DNA of 64,000 nucleotides from Dyadobacter frigoris (GCF_005280585.1 NZ_SZVO01000002.1:505005-569004); one strand, 5' to 3'; shown: positions 37,840 through 47,534, counted from the stretch's first letter. Numbers and translations are program-made. The notes: generated by a model from the sequence alone, not told the origin.

Positions 37840-38145
37840 TTATAAATCGGAACCGTTCCGTTCGCCCCTGGAAAAGATGCGTACCGCCTTTTTTAAGATT
37901 TCGTGCTCAAGTTTCACTTCTCGGAGCTCTCTTTCTAATTGCCGGATACGTTTTTGTTCCTCTGTCAAACCGTCAACTTTTTCTCGAAAATCAGGTTTAT
38001 TAAAACTAGCGCGCCATTTACTGATACGCCCCGCATCTAGCCCGAGCTCAGCTGCTGCTGCACTTACCGAACCTTTAGCTTCTGAAAGTTCCACTGCCAT
38101 CTTTTTGAAAGATTCGTCAAACACTCGTCGTTTTCTCATAGTCAA
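37840..38145 (-). CDS. IS3-family transposase OrfA
   Basis: The 101-residue product is the helix-turn-helix leader: RRVFDESFKKMAVELSEAKG, then AAAELGLDAGRISKWRA, followed by a leucine-zipper-like segment (RIRQLERELREVKLEHEILK). It binds the element's ends. It precedes OrfB, 23 bases away in another frame. Confidence 0.9.
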   Translation of the reverse strand: MTMRKRRVFDESFKKMAVELSEAKGSVSAAAAELGLDAGRISKWRASFNKPDFREKVDGLTEEQKRIRQLERELREVKLEHEILKKAVRIFSRGERNGSDL

Positions 38146-38655
38146 ATTTAGTTTAAAAATTAAATCTGCCTATTTCTGCCTCCAAACAAATGTAGCAACG
38201 CCAATAAATTTATTTACGCGGATTGACCGTAATTATCTATCTAATTATCTATCTAATTGTATATCGTGGTATTATGGTTAGCTAAATTGTTATATTGTGT
38301 AAGTAAAAGCCTGTTGAAGCGAGTATTATGTGCTTTCTAGTAACTTAATTTTAAAGATCTTTCGGCAAGGAACGCTAAGCGCTTATGTTAATTATGTTAA
38401 GGCAAACTGCCCCGTTTCTGGTGCTAAATTACCATTTTGTTGACTATAAACTTAAAGCTTGAAACAGTAACTTGTACGTAGCAATCTGTGTGGGTTCTCA
38501 AAAGAAAATATGTATATTTGCTATGGAGGGTGAATCAAATCTGATCGAACTAAGTCATTCCAATCGGTCACCAATTCAGTCACCTGCTTGAGTTTGAAGT
38601 ACCTGATAATGCGTTGCTAATGTGTACCACATGTGATCCCAGCGGGATCACAGAA

Positions 38656-38921
38656 GGGCTGTCTTCTATGTTGAAAAACAAGTCTGAGATTAAATTTGAT
38701 ACCACTTTCTCGAATTTTGGCAATATTTAATAACCTCCCGTTGAAATGTGTTAACCTGAAAGGTTATCTCATTTTAACGGGACCACTTAAATTCTATAAA
38801 CCACACTTCTCTTAGTGAACATCTTTTTATAAAGAGTCACAGTTTTGTTATTATGCTATATAAATGCGGGACGCAAACTCAAAATAGTGAACAGCTTACA
38901 TGATAGCGTCACAGACAGCCC
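38656..38921. repeat. Dispersed repeat copy 1, bounded by GGGCTGTCT inverted ends
   Basis: The 266-base unit is bounded by GGGCTGTCT (38656-38664) and AGACAGCCC (38913-38921). Its interior matches 58921-59174 at very roughly 85-90 percent by eye. A nested hairpin at 38737-38781 pairs CCCGTTGAAATG with CATTTTAACGGG (one mismatch) outside and TAACCT with AGGTTA inside, loop GAA. There is no open frame of note. It looks like a non-autonomous insertion-sequence derivative (MITE-like). Confidence 0.7.
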
Positions 38922-38963
38922 CAAGCGTTGACCCGCATAATGGTTTAATAGACTATGCTTGTG

Positions 38964-40025
38964 TCAGGCCATATTTACTTGATATGGCTTTTTGTTTTTA
39001 AGTACGAATCTGACCCGGTTGAGCAGCTTTCGCGCAACTTTGATGATTGCTTTATTGCTATCCATCTTTCTGACAGCGGATTTGTAAGTCAGAAGCAGAG
39101 ACGAATCATACCTGATGGACATCCACGAAACCTCGACAAGGATATATTTCAGATACTCATTTCCTCTCTTGGTATTGCGTCCCACCCGTTTTATTTCGCC
39201 GCTATCATGGCAGTTAGGGATCAGGCCAAAATATGCAGACAACTCATTTAGACCAGCGAAACGGTTAACATCCCCGATCTCTGTCAAAAGGATCATGGAG
39301 GTCAAAGTACCAATCCCTGGAATGCTCTTTAACAATTCAGGATTCTCTTTATATCTCGCTTGTTGTGATAATTCTTTAATTTGTTTGCGTAATAAAAGTG
39401 TCTGGATAGACAGCATTTGGTATTCGTCCAAAAGTACCCGAAGGCTTAAATTACCCTAGCCACCAGGGTTAAGCTTTTCCAGCCAATTAATAAATTCCTT
39501 TGTCCAGTTCTTTCCCTGGAACTCACCAGGGATACTCAGGCCGAAGAACATCAGAAAAAACTTTATCCGGTTCTTCACACGGGTCGCATCACGGATAATT
39601 TTGTCGTAAGTTCTCAGTAGTGACCTGTCCTGTTGCTGCTGTAAATCGGGCACGTATAGAGGCCTAAAATCTCTGTTCTTTAAACCTCTGACAAGTTTCC
39701 TACTATCAATTCTATCACTCTTTTGGCGTTTTTCCTTGTCCGTGGTTGGCACGTCGGCGGGGTGGATAACCATACAGTTGATCCCCTGAGAACTTAGTTC
39801 TCTTTGGGCGTTGAAACCTGCAAATCCTGCTTCGTAGACACATTTGAAATTTGCACCGGGATAATTTCTTTGTAAAAACAAAGAAAGCTTTTTACTGTCT
39901 GGCTCTTGGGTAAAGTTACGCAGTTCCATTTCATCGGACATCACCGTTACCTTCCAACTCTTCAAATGAGAATCGATCCCCACATAAATGGATTCTCCAC
40001 TAAAATTCCTTAAATTAGTTTCCAT
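38964..40025 (-). pseudogene. IS110-family transposase interrupted by an in-frame TAG
   Basis: The minus-strand frame reads from 40025. The N-terminal RuvC-like domain has VGIDSHLKSWKVTVM (Asp), CVYEAGFAGFN (Glu) and KSDRIDSRKLVRGLK (Asp pair), the DEDD set. After LEKLNPGG a TAG (39456-39458) interrupts, and the same frame continues NLSLRVLLDEYQMLS into the C-terminal domain with LLKSIPGIGTLTSMILLTEI and GRNTKRGNEYLKYILVE. Total length is 353 codons, normal for the family, so a single base change explains the break. IS110 enzymes use a bridge RNA; none could be identified here. Confidence 0.85.
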
Positions 40026-40194
40026 GAGCTTCGGGTTTTTGTTATCACTTCTGTCAACTTAAAGTTACTGTGAAACTTAATCCGAAGCTTTTCTTTTCAA
40101 ACATACAAACTCAAAAGGATAGTCTTTTTTTGCATTTATTGGTTTGTTTCTTCTTTCGGAATTGATTATCTTTAGGTATAAGCAAATAAGAAAA

Positions 40195-40445
40195 ATGGGT
40201 AACAGGCAACCTGCTTTCATACCTTATCATCAACAGCAGTTGATGCTCTTAGCCCCAAGTTTAGACAGTTGATCCCAAAGACCATGCTTGCCGTTTGGTC
40301 AGTGAGGTAATCAGTAAGATCAATTTAGAGCCGCTCAATGCGGCGTATTATAAAACTGGTTCATCCAGTTATTATCCCGAGATGCTGTTGGTTTAGGGCT
40401 ATGTTAGCAATATTTATTCAAGTGGCAAATTAGAAGTAGCTGCTT
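40195..40445 (+). pseudogene. N-terminal fragment of IS1182-family transposase
   Basis: The reading begins MGNRQPAFIPYHQQQLMLL and, after a frameshift near 40265, continues RLVSEVISKINLEPLNAAYY and KTGSSSYYPEMLLV, then, after a TAG, GYVSNIYSSGKLEVA. This is the start of IS1182 transposases. It breaks off at about 40445 where an IS3 fragment begins. Confidence 0.8.
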
Positions 40446-40474
40446 GTAAAGAGAGCATTTGTTTCATCGGTGCC

Positions 40475-40723
40475 GCCCTGGCGGTCTTAAAGGCAATTGT
40501 TGGGATAATGCGGTTGTAGAGATTTTTTAAAACTTTAAAAGCAGAATGTGTTTATCAAAATAAGTTTATCAATAAGCAACAAGCAGCGGTAGTCGTCTTC
40601 GAATCTATTGAAACCTGGCGGCCGCCGCTGCGGTATAATAAACAAAGGCTACCTTCTGCCCTCAAATACATGTCACCAAAAGAATTTGAAGAACTTTTAA
40701 ATATGCAGAAAACTGCGGCTTAA
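40475..40723 (+). pseudogene. C-terminal fragment of a second IS3-family transposase
   Basis: The reading gives GGLKGNCWDNAVVEIF, then, one frame over, KTLKAECVYQNKFINKQQAA and YNKQRLPSALKYMSPKEFEE, ending at a TAA at 40721. This is the Glu end of an IS3 OrfB. It differs clearly from the intact IS3 at 36977, so it is an independent element. Confidence 0.8.
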
Positions 40724-41216
40724 CAATTGTCTTCTTTATTGTAGCAATTCCAATGCAGTAAAATGTAATAATCGTGTTCCCTCTACTCCTGCACAACAAT
40801 GGAGTGTAACGGATGTCGCAAATCTGAATAACTTGGCGAATTATTTTCTGATTGGTAGCAGTGCTTCCCTGCAGTCCTTCAAGACCTGCTTCACTCAAAA
40901 CGTTGCTCGTAATAGTTCTTTATTCGTTGCTGTATTGATATTACTAGGAGATCGAAGGCTGTTGCCTTTTTACCTTGATGAGACCATTGTAGTAATTGTA
41001 CTTGGCCGTATTATTAAGGGATATACAGTTGAAACAATTTAAGAATTAAAGCAATATTTGTGCGGAGCTCACTTGTATTGAACTAAATTGCTGGCCTAAA
41101 AATTTGATTTTATTCAAGGATGTAGTAAATTTAATACAAGATTGGCAGCCAGTTAAATCGTGGTGAGCAATTCGGTGATCAGACTTTTCTGTTAAATATA
41201 AGTTATTGAATAATAG
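40724..41216. other. No gene recognised
   Basis: Open stretches are short, and the translations (for example the 69 codons from 40833) match no family I know. The region is sandwiched between transposase and hydrolase fragments. Confidence 0.5.
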
Positions 41217-41504
41217 ATAGATACAGAACAAGTTCGAATCTATGCATCTCCGCTGCGCGCAACGATTGAAGAGTTACATGGCCTGCCACCAGCACTGATA
41301 CAAACTGCCGAAAATGACGTATTAAGAGACGAAGGCGAAGCTTATGCCCGTAAACTAGATCAAGCCGGAGTTCCAACAACCAACACAAGGTACAACGGTA
41401 TGATCCATGACTGGGGATTGCTTAACCCTCTTGCAACTGTTCCCGGAGTTCGCAGCTCAATTCATGAAGCAGCCGGTCAGATCAAAGCAGCTTTAAAAAA
41501 GTAA
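41217..41504 (+). pseudogene. C-terminal fragment of an alpha/beta hydrolase gene
   Basis: The frame reads [20 protein letters not shown], then [40 protein letters not shown] and ends at a TAA (41502). This is the last third of an Aes-like (GDXG) lipase/esterase, with the catalytic Asp (END) and His (MIHDW). The oxyanion and nucleophile parts are missing. Confidence 0.8.
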
Positions 41505-42236
41505 TTGGTCCGATAATAATTCAAAGCAAAAATACCTGGTTTAATCCAAGACGAATTCTCAAGGATTGTGACATGTGCAAAAGACAATTGCCCGGTTAGT
41601 ACAACACAAATTATCGGCCAATTTCAGTCAAGGCAGAGAATTTTTCATGATCGTGTCTGTTTTGATAGAAAAGCCGCCAGTAATGGCGGCTTTTTTTATT
41701 CACTATGTTGGTAGAGTTGCCTGAATTGCTGGGGTGAACTTTGCGCATGAGCAGAGAACATTCTGATAAAATAGGAAGTATCATCGTAACCCAGCTTATC
41801 CCCAATTTCCTTTACACTGTATCGAGTATGTACTAACAAACGTTTCCCCTCCAGTATAATGCGATCTTTGATGACTTCGTTAGAGCTTTTTTCACTTACG
41901 TGCGTAATCCTTCTGTTTAAAGTTTTTGGGGTGATGTTAAGGATATTAGCATACTCAGAAACCGTATGAAGTTTCCTATAATTGCCTTCTACCAATTGAC
42001 TAAAGTATCTCGAGAATTCAAAATCATATCTTGAGCCTTCATCCGTCCCGGCATGTTTTCTTTTCCATATCCGGGTGGAACTAATGATGAGTTGTTTGAG
42101 TAACACCCGTAGCATATCCTCCATTGAACTCTGATCTGTCTCGAACTCACTTTTAATTGCTTCGATTACCCGTTGCATTTCAATTGTATCGCTCCGACAA
42201 AACACGTCTTGCTAATTTGGGAAATGTAACCCTGGC

Positions 42237-43791
42237 TTAATTTTCGAGATTTCGGAACTTCTCCCAGTTGTTTGGTAGCAGTTGATAAAGGTCTTTTTGT
42301 TTGTGTGACTGGATCCTTTCGAAGACATCTTTGAGCCATTCTTGCTCGTCAACGCCATTTTTCTTGCATGTTGCCATAAAGGAATACATAGCAGCAGTCA
42401 TCTCGGCGGCTTGGTGAGAGCCTGCGAACAAAAATGATTTTCGTCCAATTGCAAGGGGTCTAATTACGTTCTCAGCGAGGTTATTATCAATTTCAATCTG
42501 GCCGTGTAACGCATACGCACTCAGGCCTTCCCAGCGGGGCAAGCTGTAAGCAATGGCCTGACCCAACGGGCTTTTCGGGATTACCAGCGGCAGCTGCTGG
42601 GTCATCCACTCCTTTAATTCCAAAAGGACCGGAACTGACTTTTCCTGTCTTAATTTTGTTTTTTGCTCCCAATCCAGTTGCTGCTGGCGCATTTGTTGTT
42701 CGAGAGCTTAGAGTAGCTGCATGCGTTCAAGCACATAAGTCGATCTTTCTTTATCATATTTAAGAGCGTCAACGAAGCGGTCCGCCGCCGCGGTTACGGC
42801 GGGAATGGGCCATGCAATAGACCAGCAGAATGTCAGGATGATTGCCAAAAAGCTTTTCGTAGACCGAGTACCCATCAACCTGAAGTATACCAGCATATCC
42901 CTCCAACATCTGCTTAGGGCCACTTTGGTCGCGACCTTTCCGGTAATCAAACAACGTAAGCTTATCACAGGGAGCATTATATATCCACATGTAGCCCTGA
43001 TGGATCCCATTTTTATGGTCTCGATCAAGCACTTTTAAAGGGGACTCGTCCAATTGTAAATACTTCTGGTTGAGAACCAGCAGTTTTAAGAGCTCCCATA
43101 AAGGAGCCAGATGCTGCCACCCTTTCATGATCCAGTCAGAAGCAGTTGAAGCGGGAACATTTACTCCTAACCGTCTGTATTTGTCAATCTGCCGGTGAAG
43201 GGGAAGACCAAATACATATTTACGGTTCGCCGCGCGATCAACAACCATTTGAGCGATGACCGCTTCGGAAGGAATACCTTTATCAATTACACGGTCTGGA
43301 AGTGATGCGGTTATGATACCCTCACCATTTGCACGGGTATATTTGTAACGGATATAGCGCTTCACAAAAAACTCAGCAGGAATAAGGTCCAATACCTCAG
43401 TGACCTCTTCTCCGATTATAGTACAGCCGGTAACGTCTTCGGCAGGTTCAATGATGATGATCTCACGGCGTAAGTTCTCAGAGAGCAGCATTCTCCCCGT
43501 TCCCTTTTCACGTTTTTTAGCGGGAGCTTTTTCCTTTACAACGTCTGCGGCTTGCTGTGAAAGTTCTTCTTGTTGTTGCTGGTCGGCTCCCAGTTCAAAC
43601 AGGTCGATCTGGTTTATATCTGTGTGTAAGCTGGCCAGTTTCTCGTTCTTCTTGCCAAATATATACCGCTTGTATTTATCAAGCTCAAAGTTCAGGGCCT
43701 GGATCTGTTCATCTTTCTCAGCGACCACTTTTTTATGCGCAGCAAGTGCGTTTTCATAAAGCAATTTATAGTCTGTCGCTGTATCCTCCAT
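42237..43791 (-). pseudogene. IS66 transposase TnpC, frameshifted and with a nonsense codon
   Basis: The first part (43791-42769) has a coiled-coil start and SELF-type segments, KYVFGLPLHRQIDKYRRLGV and LLVYCMAHSRR. The match then jumps frame near 42775 to RFVDALKYDKERSTYVLERM, meets a TAA near 42707 in place of a Tyr codon, and resumes ALEQQMRQQQLDWEQKTKLR through GQIEIDNNLAENVIRPLAIG to the end. Two lesions show that this copy cannot transpose by itself. Confidence 0.85.
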
Positions 43792-43871
43792 AATCCGAAG
43801 ATAAGATATAAAAACTAGCTACACAACGTTATATGGCACTTTTAATAGCTTTTTTTACATGTTTAATTGCC

Positions 43872-44213
43872 CTAATTTGCATGCTGATAGCGTTTTCTAA
43901 GGCGAACTGAATCTAGCATTACACCCTGTAAAAGAAGTGTCAACTGCTGACTGGTGATGGGTATATCTTTGCCTTTTGGCCATTCAAAAGTGCCTTGTTC
44001 CAGTTTTTTGATATACATCGCAAAACCGTCCCGATCCCATTGTAAAAGCCGGATCTGCTTAAGTCGTTTACTAAGAAAAACAAAAACATCACCACTTGAC
44101 GGATCAAAGCCCAGTTCATTTCGGACAAGGCCAGCCAGGCTGTAAATACCGAAGCGCATGTCGGTTGGACTCCGGTATAAAAAGTACCGGCAGCTGTGAG
44201 ATAAAGCCAGCAT
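43872..44213 (-). CDS. IS66 accessory protein TnpB
   Basis: The 113-residue product contains YRSPTDMRFGIYSLAGLVRN, ELGFDPSSGDVFVFLSKR and GFAMYIKKLEQGTFEWP, matching IS66 Orf2. Its function in transposition is not well defined; it is required in studied elements. It starts one base after tnpA. Confidence 0.9.
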   Translation of the reverse strand: MLALSHSCRYFLYRSPTDMRFGIYSLAGLVRNELGFDPSSGDVFVFLSKRLKQIRLLQWDRDGFAMYIKKLEQGTFEWPKGKDIPITSQQLTLLLQGVMLDSVRLRKRYQHAN

Positions 44214-44214
44214 A

Positions 44215-44523
44215 TTAAAGAATGAGCTTCTTTATGAATGAAGCGTCGAGAGATCCGAACAGCTCTATACGCGCTCCAGATGGAAAAGTAATGGCCGCCA
44301 GCGCCTGTTGGTTTTGCTCAATTAAATCCGGTTGTTGAACCGGTATCTGACTGAACCCACCGATCGATACAACGGGAGCGGAGTTCTTGCGGCGGAACTT
44401 TTTAACCCAGTAATTGAATTTATGGTATCCCAAACCATTCCGATTGCAAAAAGCCTGTTTGCTTATGCCTTGCGTTTGCCACTGATCGTACAGCTCACGC
44501 ATTTTTTCTGTCTCATTTTTCAT
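44215..44523 (-). CDS. IS66 accessory protein TnpA
   Basis: The 102-residue product begins MKNETEKMRELYDQWQTQG, then FCNRNGLGYHKFNYWVKKFR, the helix-turn-helix leader of IS66 Orf1. The C-terminal part is proline/glutamine rich and ends with a strand-rich segment. It lies 60 bases inside the element's end. Confidence 0.88.
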   Translation of the reverse strand: MKNETEKMRELYDQWQTQGISKQAFCNRNGLGYHKFNYWVKKFRRKNSAPVVSIGGFSQIPVQQPDLIEQNQQALAAITFPSGARIELFGSLDASFIKKLIL

Positions 44524-44967
44524 GAGACAAGATTACCTAATATCCAAATCCGTTCAAATATGGTGTTTATCGGACGGATACTTTCAATTGAATCTTCCTT
44601 TGCTAAGCCCACAACCGGAATTCTATAAACGTTATGAAACAGGATGCCATCGCAGGCTACTTCTGCATCATGGATTTCTACACAATAAAAATCCCTGTTG
44701 TAATAAATTGCTGATCCTGAACAGTTCTCATCGAAATGAAAGTACTGATCTGGATTGATGAAGAATAATGTGTCTTGTTTTATCTCATAAGTTTTGAAAT
44801 CTATGACCGCTGTGCCTGATTTTAGAAATACGATCTTAATAAAATCCGATAAATTCCGTCGGCCTACTTTTTCCGGTAGCTCTCCCCGGAACTCCAGATA
44901 ACCGATTTCCTTCATGGAGAATTGCTTAAAATGTTCCATTGTTGCCGAGTACAAAAAGATATTTATG

Positions 44968-45168
44968 TTAATAAAGCTGTTTAATAGATGCTGCCAGATT
45001 AGCAATGACGGGTTGCCCGGCCGAATCTGTTTTTCTGAACTTGATGCCATAATTAAGCGGAGCAGCTATAAAACAGAAAAAAGTCTTTTTTCCTGAATGC
45101 AGTCCAACACCACTGATCATAATTGGTGAATTGATCGTTTGTTGATAGGTAATAATGATCATAAACAT
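44968..45168 (-). pseudogene. N-terminal fragment of LpxC deacetylase gene
   Basis: The minus strand reads YQQTINSPIMISGVGLHSGK, then AAPLNYGIKFRKTDSAGQPV and IANLAA. TIxxPVxxSGVGLHTG is the start of UDP-3-O-acyl-GlcNAc deacetylase (LpxC). Only about 60 residues remain. It cannot function, so a full copy must be elsewhere in a cell with lipid A. Confidence 0.75.
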
Positions 45169-45244
45169 TGTGCCGTTGGCAGGCAGAATTGTCCAATTCA
45201 AATGCCGGCAGATAAATTAAAAACTAAGGACAAGTAAATTTAAT

Positions 45245-45258
45245 ATACCTATCGGTAT
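45245..45258. promoter_or_regulatory. Class A palindrome
   Basis: ATACCTATCGGTAT has perfect arms and is followed by TATATTG, close to a -7 box. A degenerate second unit (ATACC-N4-AATAT) lies at 45346-45359. No intact gene begins close downstream; the next is the TetR gene at 45967, which has its own class B site. Confidence 0.65.
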
Positions 45259-45359
45259 ATTGCAAATTCATGTTTGATCAATTCGATTGGCAACTCTAAA
45301 ACAGTCATTAAAACACTGCTCTATTACCTTACGGAGATATTATATATACCAATTAATAT

Positions 45360-45930
45360 ATATAATGTGCTATTTTAGTTTCATAATTCAAAATCATATA
45401 ATTAAGTATGCAGAAAAAAAATTACTCAATTGTGCACCTTCGGCTCACGACGGTTGGAAAAATGGAATGTGTTACACGGTCTCACTGCACAGATAAACTT
45501 TACCTGCGACCTCTGGAGTATTAAAGGGTATGAATCACAGTTCATTTATTTAAAGCATACGCGACTTGGATCTACATTGCCTGGCCCCCCGGCTCGAATT
45601 GATGACATCTGAGAGGAAGATGGCAAAAACTGGCTGTAAGTTTTTCGCGTTTGTGGCGCGTAACATGCGGCAGATTTATTTTTTTTATCAGTGGCCTTTT
45701 GCGGAAGCATAATTATTTTTCTAATGTCTTGGGAGTCGCGCCGGCTGTACAGTTTGTGTGCTAATACCGGGAGTTCTTCGGAATTATTTTTCCTGCGAAC
45801 AGAATAGTATTTATTCTTGGCAATGATAGCAGTTACCTGCCAGATCCGGTATTGTACTGACTTCGAGTTCAGGACATTTCACTCAACTAAAAAAGCATGT
45901 TTGAATATTTATTTAATATTTATTTTGCAA
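45360..45930. other. No gene recognised
   Basis: Short open stretches only, such as the 60 codons from 45430 reading YESQFIYLKHTRLGSTLP, which I cannot assign. Confidence 0.5.
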
Positions 45931-45932
45931 AA

Positions 45933-45954
45933 TATACTTTTTAGTATATTTTTG
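45933..45954 (+). promoter_or_regulatory. Class B palindrome and -7 box, TetR promoter
   Basis: TATACTTTTTAGTATA (45933-45948) is a perfect palindrome about TTTT. TATTTTTG (45947-45954) is a consensus -7 box overlapping its right end. The TetR gene starts at 45967, so this looks like autoregulation. Confidence 0.75.
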
Positions 45955-45966
45955 TAACACATTTAG

Positions 45967-46563
45967 ATGACAATGACTAAAGCAGAAAAAACCAAACAAT
46001 TGATCCTTGAGAAAGCAGGACTAATTTATAATGCCAAAGGCATTAATGGAACTGCCATTGATGATGTTACACGGGCTGCCGGGGTTACAAAGGGAGCGCT
46101 CTATAGTCACTTTGAAAATAAGGAGGACTTATCACTTCAAACTGCGGATTATCTTTTGAACAAAATTGCCGATGGGATAGCCCAGGCTATGTCGAAAAAA
46201 AAGACGGCCAAGGGCAAGATTTTTGCCTACCTCGATTTTAATAAATTACCTTTAAATACCTATATAGATGGCGGTTGTCCGATTTTTAATATGGCTGTAG
46301 AAGCCGATGACAACCATGCGCCAATCAAGAAAAAAGTGAGTAGGATGGTGAGCTTCTCTCAGGAAGGTTTTGCAAAGATCCTGAAAGGAGGCATAGAAAA
46401 TGGAGAATTTGCGGACAATCTTGATCCGGAAGTAATGGCCTTCAAAATCTTTTCCGCTGTTGAAGGGGGGATCGTCATGTGCCGGGTTCTGAATACCAAT
46501 GCACCAATGCAGGGGCTGATCAAAAGTTTGAAGGACGAACTGGAAAGGTATGAAAAAAAGTAA
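45967..46563 (+). CDS. TetR-family regulator (class B candidate)
   Basis: The 198-residue product has the TetR DNA-binding domain at residues 8-55 (LILEKAGLIYNAKGINGTAI, then GVTKGALYSHFENKEDL). Its C-terminal domain carries GGCPIFNMAVEADD, shared with the TetR gene at 13150. Class B palindromes occur directly before it and twice after it (46582, 46659), before an SDR gene. It probably represses itself and that SDR. A second ATG at 45973 is possible. Confidence 0.9.
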   Translation: MTMTKAEKTKQLILEKAGLIYNAKGINGTAIDDVTRAAGVTKGALYSHFENKEDLSLQTADYLLNKIADGIAQAMSKKKTAKGKIFAYLDFNKLPLNTYIDGGCPIFNMAVEADDNHAPIKKKVSRMVSFSQEGFAKILKGGIENGEFADNLDPEVMAFKIFSAVEGGIVMCRVLNTNAPMQGLIKSLKDELERYEKK

Positions 46564-46581
46564 TTTTTTTCGTATCAAAAT

Positions 46582-46595
46582 ATACTAAATAGTAC
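46582..46595. promoter_or_regulatory. Class B palindrome (one mismatch)
   Basis: ATACTAAATAGTAC has nine of ten arm bases. It lies 19 bases after the TetR stop codon. Confidence 0.6.
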
Positions 46596-46658
46596 ATTTT
46601 TAGGGTGCATGCTGAAGCGATGAAATCAGTAGAAAAAGGTCATTTTTTAAATTTAAAT

Positions 46659-46677
46659 ATACTAAATAGTATATTTA
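46659..46677 (+). promoter_or_regulatory. Class B palindrome and near-consensus -7 box, SDR promoter
   Basis: ATACTAAATAGTAT (46659-46672) is perfect in its arms; the same core AAATACTAAATAGTA repeats the site 77 bases upstream. TATATTTA (46670-46677) is one base from the -7 consensus. The SDR starts at 46756. Confidence 0.7.
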
Positions 46678-46755
46678 ATAAACAGAGCTGCATCAGTAAT
46701 CAATGAATAATTAACATCAAATAAATAAAAAACAATAAAAACAAAACATTAGAAC

Positions 46756-47493
46756 ATGGAAACACTAAACAACACGATTCTGATCACCGGCGGTGGTTCT
46801 GGTATAGGACTTGAAGTAGCAAAGAAACTTTCAGCACCTGAAAACAAGATCATCATTGTAGGCAGGAACCTCGAAAAATTGATTTCAGCGGCCTCAGAAC
46901 TTGAAAATGCAACAGTGATCCGTTGCGATATCACCATTGAAAGTGAAGTAGACGCGCTCGTAGAACAAGTTAAAACTTCATTTCCTGACCTGAACATCCT
47001 GATCAATAATTCGGGAAGTGCCCATCAGTTTTCCTTAGATGAGCATTCAAATGCCTATGAAGGAGCCCGGAAAGAAATGGAAATTAATTACCTGGCACCG
47101 ATCCGATTAACTGAAAAACTTTTGCCTGTGCTGAAAAGCCAGCCGGAAGCAGCCGTAGTTAACGTTACTTCAGTCGTTGCAATCGTGCCTTGGGCTATCA
47201 TGCCGACCTATAGTGCCAGTAAGGCAGCTTTACAATCTTACACCAGGTTGCTTCGGTTATCGCTGGCGAAATCTGAAGTTAAGGTATTTGAAGTTCTGCC
47301 TCCACTTGTGGACACAGATTTCACTAAAAATATCCCTACCGATAAAATGGCTCCCGCAGAGGTCGCAGATGCTATCATAAAAGGATTCAAAGAAGACCAA
47401 TTTGAAATCCGAATTGGATTTGCAGATCATTTTTACAACGTTAACAAACAATCACCAGAAGCGGCGTTTAATACCTTAAACGGTATCTCTTAA
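46756..47493 (+). CDS. SDR-family oxidoreductase (paralogue of the 58078 gene)
   Basis: The 245-residue enzyme has TGGGSGIG (residues 11-18), NNSG (84-87, usually NNAG), and Tyr152/Lys156 in PTYSASKAALQS. The sequence KVFEVLPPLVDTDFTKNIP and the overall layout match the DltE-like SDR at 58078 closely. It follows a class B operator, while its paralogue follows class A operators. It would reduce a carbonyl compound with NAD(P)H; substrate unknown. Confidence 0.9.
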   Translation: METLNNTILITGGGSGIGLEVAKKLSAPENKIIIVGRNLEKLISAASELENATVIRCDITIESEVDALVEQVKTSFPDLNILINNSGSAHQFSLDEHSNAYEGARKEMEINYLAPIRLTEKLLPVLKSQPEAAVVNVTSVVAIVPWAIMPTYSASKAALQSYTRLLRLSLAKSEVKVFEVLPPLVDTDFTKNIPTDKMAPAEVADAIIKGFKEDQFEIRIGFADHFYNVNKQSPEAAFNTLNGIS

Positions 47494-47534
47494 TCCTATA
47501 AGGTTAGATTAAGCAATAAACGATAACTAAATGA

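Larger units (their letters stand above)
36950..38215 (-). mobile_element. IS3-family insertion sequence
   Basis: The element holds the usual orfA and orfB on the minus strand. Candidate terminal repeats face inward: TTGG..CGTT..GCTACATTT at about 36967-36989 (plus strand) and TTGGCGTTGCTACATTTG at about 38187-38204 (read on the minus strand). The exact ends and target duplication could not be fixed, so the limits are approximate. Both reading frames look intact, so the copy may still be active. Confidence 0.75.
42186..44581 (-). mobile_element. IS66-family insertion sequence with 8-bp target duplication
   Basis: The 2396-base element is flanked by TTTCAATT on both sides (42178-42185 and 44582-44589), the 8-base duplication typical of IS66. 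Its ends are inverted repeats: GTATCGCTCCGACAAAACAC at 42186 and GTATCCGTCCGATAAACACC read inward from 44581. It holds tnpA, tnpB and a damaged tnpC on the minus strand. It sits within an AraC gene. Confidence 0.92.
41696..44939 (-). pseudogene. AraC-family regulator split by the IS66 element
   Basis: The N-terminal half runs from the ATG at 44939 (MEHFKQFSMKEIGYLEFRGE) to 44582, with FFINPDQYFHFDENCSG in the AraC sensing region. The C-terminal half runs from 42185 to 41696 with RKLHTVSEYANILNITPKTL and YSVKEIGDKLGYDDTSYFIR, the AraC helix-turn-helix pair. Joining across one copy of the 8-base duplication gives an unbroken frame through KEDSIEMQRVIEA. The ancestral protein would have about 280 residues. 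The insertion is therefore the sole visible lesion. Confidence 0.88.

Noticed and set aside
37816..37860. IS3 orfA and orfB as a broken gene
   Set aside because: Separate frames are normal in IS3 elements, joined by programmed -1 frameshifting, and both parts are complete.
38650..38960. Bridge RNA of the IS110 element in its downstream flank
   Set aside because: Copy 1 of the dispersed repeat lies there, but it has its own inverted ends and its second copy at 58917 has no IS110 nearby, so it reads as a separate unit. No loops matching target and donor sequences could be identified by eye.
39456..39458. Amber recoding in the IS110 transposase
   Set aside because: Other genes in the window end normally in TAG, and neighbouring elements are clearly decayed, so a nonsense mutation is simpler.
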